In this document: positions 57,105 through 64,000 of the stretch, piece by piece
Numbering within the stretch: the stretch's first letter is position 1
Layout of the letters: each line of letters opens with the position of its first letter
DNA from: Rapana venosa
Taxonomy: Eukaryota > Mollusca > Gastropoda > Neogastropoda > Muricidae
Assembly: GCA_028751875.1 (NCBI GenBank)
Contig: CM054157.1
Location: 48,827,482 to 48,891,481 of the forward strand
DNA: 64,000 nt
Direction of reading: 5' to 3'
Program-made: the position numbers and the translations under genes
Notes under the pieces: model-generated
Databases searched by the model: none
What the model saw: the letters and a program-made list of their open reading frames with translations, nothing else
What the model was told of the DNA's origin: nothing

Positions 57105-57600
57105 GGCACACACAAACATCTCACCATTGGTGAACAACCTGGGAGCTCTAGCCGCGAAACGGACAAAGAAACCAAACCAACCCCAAACGAAACATTCTCT
57201 TTATTCTGTTTTTTGAAACATGGGATTGATGCGGAAACACAGAGGAGCAAACCTCGCTTTTGTTTTAACCATTTTCCCTCTGTGTGGGGATGCTGGGGGG
57301 GCCTGTCAGTATAAATAGCATCCCCCCACTTTCTGGAAATTCTGTGCTTGAAATTTCCTCTTTTCTATCACTCTGTTTCTGCCTTGTTCCTTTTCTTCCT
57401 TTCACTTTTTTTTTTTTCCCTCTTTGGTTCTTTCCCCTGCCTTTTCTCCCGAAAGACTTAAAAAGATAACAATTCTCTCTTATGCCAGAGTTGGATGCGC
57501 TGGGCCGGACTTGTCAGGCGTTTAACGGCAGCCTGACGCATTTTCCCTCATATAACAGACAACAATAGTTGCTGTCTGAGTGTTCAACGAAGAAGAGGAT
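57105..57600 (+). repeat. Dispersed repeats F and G, composite
   Basis: A reverse F block (ATCTCACCATTGGTGAACAA) at 57118, then repeat G from GGGGATGCTGGGGGGGCC through AGTATAAATAGCATCCCCCC to GTTGGATGCGCTGGGCCGGA and ACAGACAACAATAGTTGCTG. The last blocks recur at 9.19-9.25 and 9.49 kb, and earlier blocks in intron 2. Confidence 0.6.
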
Positions 57601-57682
57601 TTAACCATTTCATTGCCAACAACTCTGCTAAGCAGATATCGCCAGCACCCGCCAGTTTTGGACAAAAGCACTTTAAAATTAG

Positions 57683-57965
57683 GAGGCACCGTGGTCAAGT
57701 GGTTTAGGCGGTCAACTCGTGATCCAGAGGTCGCGGGTTCGATCCCCGCTCGGCTCGGTGTTGTGTCCTTGGGAAAGACACTTTATTCCTATTTTCCTCA
57801 CTCCACCCAGGTGTACAAGTGGGTACCAGCTCTGCTGGGGAAGTATCTGGCGACAGACTAGCGTCCTGTCACAAGGGTGGTGAAAAACCATCAGTTCGCT
57901 TAACGCTACAGAAACCGGGATAAGCTCCGGCTCTATGGGCCTTCTGGCTCGAAAGAATACTTTAA
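57683..57965 (+). mobile_element. SINE family E (tRNA-like head)
   Basis: GGCACCGTGGTCAAGTGG and GTCGCGGGTTCGATCCCCGC (clear B box), then GTTGTGTCCTTGGGAAAGAC, a motif seen in widespread marine-invertebrate SINEs, and GGATAAGCTCCGGCTC near the end. Confidence 0.72.
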
Positions 57966-57984
57966 GATTAACACCTGAGAAGGA

Positions 57985-58240
57985 AGACTGCAGGACGGTC
58001 CAGACGTTCACCTGCCTAACGAGCAAACCACGAGGTTCTGAATTTGATTCACAGCCTGGCCCTTTTCTTCCCAGTTTGACGAGAAAATCAAACTGAATGT
58101 CAAAGTCCTTCGGATGAGACTTATAAACTGAGGTCCCGAGCGTGAATGCATACACGTCCTGAGCACATGTTTAAAAAACCATTCAGCCTTTCTTTTGGAA
58201 GAGTTAGGTCATTTCGTGCCAGCAGGAACAGATGGGGGTG
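57985..58240 (+). mobile_element. SINE family A2
   Basis: Head ACGTTCACCTGCCTAACGAG with TTCTGAATTTGATTCACAGC as the B-box region; body starts AGTCCTTCGGATGAGAC. Confidence 0.68.
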
Positions 58241-58400
58241 GTGGTGGGATGGGGGGAGGGGGGGGGCGATGGTCACATATGCAAAATCTTGCCCTTGGTG
58301 AACCTCGGAGCTCTAATCAGGGAACCGGGAAAAAGAAAAAAAACGATACTTATGTTGGGGGGGAAAAAATGACACAGACATACCCAGCATGCAACCAGTA
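58230..58400 (-). repeat. Dispersed repeat F
   Basis: Reverse-type blocks ATCTTGCCCTTGGTGAACCT and CGGAGCTCTAATCAGGGAAC, preceded by G-runs. Confidence 0.5.
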
Positions 58401-58467
58401 ACCTGAAGAACAATCAGCTTTGCCAAGCCTGCGTTGCCCGTTTACCTGAAAAATTCAAAGCAATGCC

Positions 58468-58625
58468 TGACGGACGTTACAGCTGAGTGTTTAAGACTGT
58501 TCGACTTCCATCCCATGGGTCCATTACAGTCATGGGTTCGAATCTCAACAGTGTCTGGAGAATTAAGGGTGGGGATTTTTATGATCTCCCAGGTCAACTT
58601 CAGAGAATTCCACAGACCTCGACCA
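58468..58625 (+). mobile_element. SINE family D, intergenic
   Basis: TTACAGCTGAGTGTTTAAGA, CATGGGTTCGAATCTCAACA, GGGTGGGGATTTTTATGATC, AGGTCAACTTCAGAG. Confidence 0.7.
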
Positions 58626-59254
58626 AAAAGATGAAAACTGAGAATAAGCAATATCTCAAAAAGATATCAGTTTTCGTAACAGACATGTGATAAAAAAAAT
58701 CATAAAATATTATTAATTTCTTCAGCACTGTATACTGCAGAATGATACTGCACAGCAAAATTCTAAAAAAAATGATCATAACAAAAATAAGTACTTGAAT
58801 GGCAGAACATCTTAATGATAATAGCACCATTATCAAAACAACAACCACAAAAACAATTGAAGTAATGATCTATCATCAACGAGATGATCAGGAAAAAGCT
58901 GAGTGGCTGTTTAAGAAAAAAAATACAACTCTTTCCTCCCCCCCTCCCCCCAAAATACCCACACCCTTTTATATTTAGTTTATTTATCCTTTACCTTTAC
59001 TGGTCTACCAATTTCAACACTCCAACTATGTACCATAAGCTACAAGCTTCTTGTGGCTATGATTCCAAAATGCTGTTTGTTTTCAATACTTATTCTTGAA
59101 TAAAAACTGTTTCAATAAAACATGCGGTGAATCTAAACAGGTCAAGCTGACCTAGGCCAAAAGCTTCATCAGTTATCGATATGTACATGCAAAACGTCAA
59201 TCCTACATTAAATTTGATGTTATGCTTTAAAATATTATGTTGATATTGTCTTCC

Positions 59255-59450
59255 GCCATGACAAGCTCTTAGCATATACAACCCTGGTTGCCTACATGGC
59301 AAGGTCTTTAAAAACAATCATACACGCAAACTTCTCATCCAGTGTGTACTTACACAGTCTCACAGTGATTCCCAGGTGGGATGATGAGAGAGACAGACAC
59401 GAGTGCATGTTTATTCTGGGTGACTAACCCCCCCAGGGTGTTTAACTGGG
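59255..59450 (+). repeat. Dispersed repeat H, copy 2
   Basis: CACGCAAACTTCTCATCCAG, CACAGTCTCACAGTGATTCC, GTTTATTCTGGGTGACTAAC match the 49.8-kb copy. Confidence 0.5.
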
Positions 59451-59882
59451 AAAACAAGCGCACCAACGACCACAAAACAGATCCAAAAGTTTCCTGAACA
59501 TTATCTATTTCTTACCATAACAACACTGGAGATCCCCCTCCCCAAACTGCTAAAACATTCACAACTCTCACACGCATTCATACTTTTCAAACCACTCTAA
59601 CAGATTAAGAATTTTCCGTCCTAAACCGCCGCTCCATGCAACAGAACCGATGTCTGCAAGCGCAGAAATGTTTATGTACAAGTCATTCATGTAACAACAG
59701 TCACATTCTGCCTGCATCCTCCCCTCAGCTTAACTAACAAGCCACTCGCTCCCCCCCCCTCCTCCTCCACCCCCCTCCTACCCCCTTCACCCCCCCCCCC
59801 CCTCTCTTCCAACAACCGTCTTTCTTTTCACACACACACATATAAAAAAAAAAATTATAAAAAAAAACCCGATTCCCACATC

Positions 59883-60116
59883 TCAGATGTACAAATCAAA
59901 ATCGATCCTTTTCGAAGAGTAGAACTTTCCCCCTTCTGCTCCCACTTTCCGACAGAAGACGCCATCTTTGAACTTTCCTTCCTCCACCCAGGAGAGCATC
60001 TGGGAGGAGGAGAAGGGGCCGAGGACCGGGGAGTCGTCAGGTGTTGGTCACTTTGTATTCCCACCGCACGCCACCCTCCTCCTCCTCTTCCTCATGGGCT
60101 GTGGATGGTGCAGATT
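59883..60116 (-). CDS. CD2BP2: CD2BP2 terminal exon with GYF domain, frameshifted in this sequence
   Basis: On the minus strand an acceptor (TACATGCTTTCAG) precedes 60116, and phase matches the upstream exon ([22 protein letters not shown]). WEYK and then [20 protein letters not shown] and [13 protein letters not shown] are the hallmark blocks of the CD2BP2 GYF domain. The two halves lie in different frames: reading directly through [10 protein letters not shown] meets TGA near 60038-60040. A one-base frame change there restores the conserved remainder up to the stop at 59883-59885. A sequencing or assembly error, or a real allele, are both possible; no splice solution keeps the GPF motif. 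Confidence 0.85.
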
Positions 60117-60149
60117 CTGAAAGCATGTACAGCGTAGGTGGTGAGGATG

Positions 60150-60660
60150 CAGTGGGGAGAGGGGGGGTGGATGGTGGGGGGGGGGGGGGGGGGGGAGGGG
60201 GGGGCGGTTCTGGGTGTGTGTGTGTGTGTGTGTGTGTTTGAGTAAGTGTTGTGTGGTGTAAGTGTGTGTGTGTGTGTGTAAGTGTGTGTGTGTGTGTAAG
60301 TGTGTGTGTGTGTGTAAGTGTGTGTGTGTTGTAAGTGTGTGTGTGTTGTAAGTGTGTGTGTGTGTGTGTGTGGTGTGTGTGTGTGTGATGGTGGGGGAAG
60401 GGGGGGGGGGGTTCTGGGTGTGTGTGTGTGTGTGTGTGTTGAGTAAGTGTTGTGTATGTAAGTGTGTGTGTTTGTATGTGTGTGTGTGTGCGTGTGTGTG
60501 TGTGTATGTGTGTGTGCGTGTGTGATGTGTGTGTGTGTGGAGGGGGGGGATTCTTTCAGGGGGAGGGGGGGGGGGAGGGGGGTTGAGTAAATGGTGTGTG
60601 TGTTTAAGTGTGTGTGTGTAAGTGTTTGTGTGTGTATGAAGTCAAGTCGAAATGATCTTT
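60150..60660 (+). repeat. Poly-G and (GT)n complex in CD2BP2 intron
   Basis: G-runs near 60178-60205, 60394-60411 and 60540-60585 alternate with (GT)n and GTAAGTGTGTGT units. On the CD2BP2 strand it is C- and CA-rich, and it begins about 50 bp from the GYF exon acceptor. Confidence 0.9.
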
Positions 60661-60821
60661 ATTGAGGGTAAAAGAGTAAGCTTACAAGCTTTTTTTTCAT
60701 CCTGCCCTCACAGACACACATAAACTCACACAGAAAAGGCCTCATAAAGCACACAAACCAACAGTAGCAAATCATAACGAGATGTGTGTGTTGTTGTTGT
60801 TATCATTATTATTATCATTCT

Positions 60822-61149
60822 TTTATATTGAGGATAATGGAATAAACACTTATGTCCTCTTTTACATCCAGTCCCCGTGTGTATGTGGTTTTGTAAATTC
60901 TGTCATCTATTCCCACCAGCACACAATGGCCTACTCTTAACAAAAAGCGGAACAGGATTTAACGTGTGCGTAAGATGTTCTGCGTGTGTTCGCACACAGG
61001 GCCTCGGTTTATAGTCTCATCTGAAGGACTTTTGGCGAGAGTGGAGTCTGCACTGATGTTAACTCCAGGGCAAAATATCCCCTTGAACGGGAATCGAACC
61101 TGGGTCGTCAGATTGCAAGCACAATGTTCTAACCACTAGACTATCCCGT
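60822..61149 (-). mobile_element. SINE family A in CD2BP2 intron
   Basis: Full reverse copy: ATATTGAGGATAATGGAATA to CTAACCACTAGACTATCCCG, including rc GAATCGAACCTGGGTCGTC. Confidence 0.8.
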
Positions 61150-61320
61150 GTGTGTGTGTGTGTGTGTATGTGTGCGCGCACGTGCGTGTGCATGCATGTG
61201 TGTATGTATGTGTATGTTTATATATATATATATATATATATGTATGCGTGTGTGTATGTGTGCGTGTGTGAGTGCATGCAAGCGTGTGTGCATGCATGCG
61301 TGCGTGCATGCATGTGTGTT
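61149..61320 (+). repeat. (GT)n, (TA)n and GTGCATGC-rich tract
   Basis: Microsatellite tract next to the head of a SINE in the CD2BP2 intron. Confidence 0.88.
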
Positions 61321-61359
61321 CACACAAAACAGACTGCAAATAGTAGACTCCTCTCTAAG

Positions 61360-61660
61360 AAGGAAGGTGGTAGGATGGTTAAGACGTTCACCTGCCTAAC
61401 AAGTAAACCGTGAGGTTCTGGGTTTGATTCCCAGCCTTGCCCTTTCTTCCCAGTTTGATGGGAAAAAAATCTAACTGCATATCAAAGACCTACAGATGAG
61501 ACTATAAACCAAGGCCCCATGTACAAATGTATGCAGAACATCTAGCGCACACATTAAAAACCCAATTCGCTTTTCGGAAAAGTAGGCCATTGTGTGCTGG
61601 TAAGAACGGATGACAACATTAAAAACATAATAAAAAAAACCCGCATGCACACAGGTGTCG
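61360..61660 (+). mobile_element. SINE family A2 in CD2BP2 intron
   Basis: Head GGTGGTAGGATGGTTAAGAC, GGTTCTGGGTTTGATTCCCA; body ATGAGACTATAAACCAAGGC to GGTAAGAACGGATGACAA. Confidence 0.75.
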
Positions 61661-61671
61661 TGTTTAGACAC

Positions 61672-61808
61672 CATTGCTGAAGTCAGAATGTGGCTACCTA
61701 AACAGTGGATACCTGAACAGTGGGAGGGGAGGGGGGGGTGGGGGTGGAAATGGTTGCACACCAAAAATCTCACCATCAGTGAACCTCGGAGCTCTAGCCA
61801 AGGAACAA
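61672..61808 (-). repeat. Dispersed repeat F in CD2BP2 intron
   Basis: GAAGTCAGAATGTGGCTACC, ATCTCACCATCAGTGAACCT, CGGAGCTCTAGCCAAGGAAC. Confidence 0.6.
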
Positions 61809-61844
61809 AAAAAAGAACAACAACAAAACAAAACAACAACAACA

Positions 61845-62276
61845 AAATAATAATAATAATAACAATAACAATGTATGGAATTTATATAGCGCTGAATCTT
61901 GTAAAGCAACAAATCAAAGCGCTCAGATGACTTGTTTTTTTTAATATCGAGGATAATGGAATATGCACTCATGTGCTTTTTTACATCCAGTCCCCGTGTG
62001 TATGCGGTTTTTTAAATTTTGTCATCTGTTCCCACCGGCACACAATGGCCTACTCTTTCAAAAATCAGAACAGGATTTAACGTCCGCGCAAGATGTTCTG
62101 CATGCGTTCGCACACGGGGCCTCCTCAGTTTATAGTCTCATCTGAAGGACTTTGACATTCAGTTTGATTTTTTTGTCAAACTGGGAAGAAAGGGCGAGGC
62201 TGGGAATCAAACCCAGAACCTCACGGTTTACTAATTAGGCAGGTGAACGTCTTAACCATCCTGCCACCTTCCTTCC
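61845..62276 (-). mobile_element. SINE family A2 with long 3' tail in CD2BP2 intron
   Basis: The most complete composite: AAT repeats and TTTATATAGCGCTGAATCTT tail, A body, and A2 head (rc of GGGAATCAAACCCAGAACC and TTAACCATCCTGCCACC). Confidence 0.78.
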
Positions 62277-62311
62277 TAGAGAGGAGCCTACTATTTGCAG
62301 TCTGTTTTGTG

Positions 62312-62512
62312 TATATAAGCACTCATGTGGTTTTTTACATCCAGTCCCCGTGTGTATGCGGTTTTTAAAATTTTGCCATCTGTTCTTACCAGCATACAAT
62401 GGCCTGCTTTTTCCGAAAAGCGAATCGGGTTTTTTTATGCGTGCACTAGATGTTCTGCATACATTTGTACATGGGGCAAACGTCTTAACCATCCTGCCAC
62501 CTTCCTTCCTGT
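62312..62512 (-). mobile_element. SINE family A2, internally deleted
   Basis: A 3' body joined at about 62476 to the outer head segment AACGTCTTAACCATCCTGCC. The middle of the head is missing. It ends 42 bp from the CD2BP2 exon. Confidence 0.68.
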
Positions 62513-62553
62513 CAAAACACCCCACCACCCACCCCAAAAAAAAAAGCACTCAC

Positions 62554-63142
62554 CTGACACCGACGACGTACCGGAAGTGCTCGGCCGCGCGTCCCCGGCC
62601 TCTTTCCCCCCACCATCTCCTCCACTCTTCATCCTCCTGCTGGCCTCCTTCTGGTCAAAGCTGTCGGCAAACATGTCCAGTGCGTCATCGGCATCGTCCA
62701 CGTCGTCGGGAATGGCAAACTTCTCCTTCCCCTCTGCCCGCTTCAGCCAGAAGCCGATCTGTTCCCGCGTGGCCTCGTAAATCTCCATCATGCCTTCCTG
62801 CACCAAGAGGTCTGCCATTTCCGTCAGCTGCAGCATCGTTCTCTTGTCCTGGTCGGCTTTATCCCCGTCCCCGTTTTCCGTCTTCTGCCGTTTGGCTTTC
62901 CACCGCTGGGCGGTGGTGAGTTTCTTCCCCTTGGTTTTGCCCAAGCGGCGTAACGCCTTGGCGACGGTTTCGTGAGGTTCCAGGATGTCCAGCATGTCTC
63001 TGTAGATGGCAGCCCGGTCCACTGCCGGTGCCTCTGCCTCCTCTGCCTCTTCTCGGGCGTCGATCATCTCCTGGGCTTTCTGGCGCTCCGATTCTTTGAT
63101 GCGCACCCAGTCGATGTTTTCGATCCAGTTGTCGCGGATGTT
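62554..63142 (-). CDS. CD2BP2: CD2BP2 / U5-52K homologue, central exon
   Basis: Read on the minus strand, the exon follows CACCTCAACAG and ends before GTGAGTGC. It encodes NIRDNWIENIDWVRIKE and later HETVAKALRRLGK, which match the family's conserved blocks (human IRDSWLDNIDWVKIRE and RETVAGALRRLG). Next come LTEMADLLVQEGMMEIYEATREQIGFWL, the acidic DALDMFADSFDQKE block and a Ser/Gly-rich tail. CD2BP2 (yeast Lin1) binds proline-rich ligands through a C-terminal GYF domain and is associated with the U5 snRNP in the nucleus. The exon starts in phase 0 and leaves one base, which joins the GYF exon. Open sequence beyond 62554 on this strand is intron and SINE. Confidence 0.93.
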
Positions 63143-63159
63143 CTGTTGAGGTGAAGAGG

Positions 63160-63880
63160 AGGTTTTTTTTTGGGGGGGGTGTGATGGTGGTTGTGGTGAA
63201 CATACACACACACACACACATATATATGAGACTGTGACAAAAGGTGGCCGTTCAATACCCTATGTTGTCCATCAGTAATATGTTTTCCCTGATGCAGCTG
63301 TCTGATTGTTTTGTGTTTCCTGCTTTCAGTAATGTTCATAGAGATACATAAGATAAAATCAAACACAATGTCTCTTTACTTTAAGAAAATAATAATAATA
63401 AGTGCCCCGAAATGCTCATATTTTTGCAACTGGAAGTTGACAGTGTATTGACATGGTTGGTTTGAACTTGCATTGTGATTCTTAAACACATTCCCTGTAT
63501 CCAAAACATGTAAAATCAGTTAAAATAATAATCAGGGAATGTTTCTACACAGGAGTGAGCTTCCCACAACACATAAGTTGATAAAAAAATAATCTACAAC
63601 ATTTTGTTCAACAGTTGTGACGCCAAATGTCCACAATATTATTGGGATGTGTAATCATCTGTATTGAATTTCTTTGTTTCCCAGTCCATGTTTTTACACT
63701 CCTGCTAGCCTAAATCACATGTCTTAAGAATGAATAGGTTTTGTTCATCTCTAATTTCTGTTTAAAGACTGAAAAATGGAAACTTGTATCTTACATCTAA
63801 AATGCATGTCCATTCATAACAACAGTGGACTTCTCAATTTTTAAAAAGTGAAAAATTTACAGTTTCCAATTTGCACTTAC
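63160..63880. other. CD2BP2 upstream intron, nothing else recognised
   Basis: Poly-T/G and CA tracts next to the acceptor, then AT-rich unique-looking sequence. Confidence 0.4.
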
Positions 63881-63935
63881 ATGAAAGTTGCTATTATGCT
63901 TTTCAAAAAAAGGCTGGTCTTCCTGTACAGCCATG
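63881..63935 (-). CDS. Possible upstream CD2BP2 exon
   Basis: On the minus strand, TTTCTCACAG precedes and GTAAGT follows a 55-nt open segment (MAVQEDQPFFEKHNSNFH) that ends in phase 0, as the next exon requires. The sequence does not clearly match the family block expected just before NIRDNW, so it may be an alternative first exon or chance. The gene's N-terminus otherwise lies beyond the window. Confidence 0.3.
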
Positions 63936-64000
63936 CTGTGAGAAAGAAGAAAAGGCAAATGAACACCAGATGTCCACTTATCAGAAATCATAACAACTGT

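Noticed and set aside
59987..60038. A 52-nt intron that would remove the CD2BP2 frameshift
   Set aside because: It is too short for a typical animal intron and would delete the GPF motif that defines the GYF domain.
62435..62553. C-terminal extension of the CD2BP2 exon (ECFFFWGG...)
   Set aside because: It is intron read-through after a GTGAGT donor into poly-A/T and a SINE; the GYF exon at 60116 joins in phase instead.

Overview
This is eukaryotic, intron-rich DNA, most likely from a marine mollusc and probably a gastropod. That placement is an inference. It rests on an animal gene spliced at ordinary GT/AG sites, very heavy microsatellite content, and many short tRNA-headed retroposons of a type common in molluscan genomes. 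There is no prokaryotic or viral gene cluster here. Most open reading frames in the window are low-complexity or shadow frames.

Two genes can be supported. The main one, on the + strand, is a complete sacsin (SACS) homologue. Nine exons can be joined in phase from an ATG at 9913 to a stop at 41958, giving about 4,493 residues. One giant 11.2-kb exon (25740-36970) carries most of the protein. It has three sacsin repeat regions with Hsp90-like (GHKL) ATP-binding modules, a C-terminal J domain with an HPD motif, and a HEPN domain split across the exon 7/8 junction. The N-terminal ubiquitin-like domain of the long human isoform is absent from this model. The second gene, on the - strand at the right edge, is a CD2BP2 / U5-52K (yeast Lin1) homologue. 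A central exon (62554-63142) and a terminal GYF-domain exon (59883-60116) are visible, and an upstream exon near 63.9 kb is possible. The two genes converge tail to tail.

Layout: 1-9.8 kb is repeat-dominated flank (CT, CA, GA and AT tracts, SINEs, and a 3-kb composite satellite with a palindromic core). 9.8-42 kb is the SACS gene, whose introns hold SINEs, two non-LTR retrotransposon tails and several tandem arrays. 42-53.3 kb is AT/T-rich and poor in SINEs. It may be a very long 3'UTR or plain intergenic DNA, and it holds a decayed ~144-bp tandem array and a frame-broken coding relic. 53.3-59.9 kb is intergenic with SINEs and a 28-bp minisatellite. 59.9-64 kb is CD2BP2.

The most unusual structural theme is that three SACS introns carry tandem arrays whose units contain splice-site-like sequence. 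Intron 6 holds about 15 copies of its own 5' splice site region. Intron 8 ends in five copies of its own 3' splice site region. Intron 5 holds about 22 T-rich units ending in an acceptor-like TACAG. Elsewhere a dispersed repeat supplies an in-frame 25-codon alternative acceptor, and a LINE tail lies about 23 nt from an exon. The SINEs are modular: one family joins a tRNA-like head to a 5S-rRNA-like promoter block, and another uses at least two different tRNA-like heads and two 3' ends.
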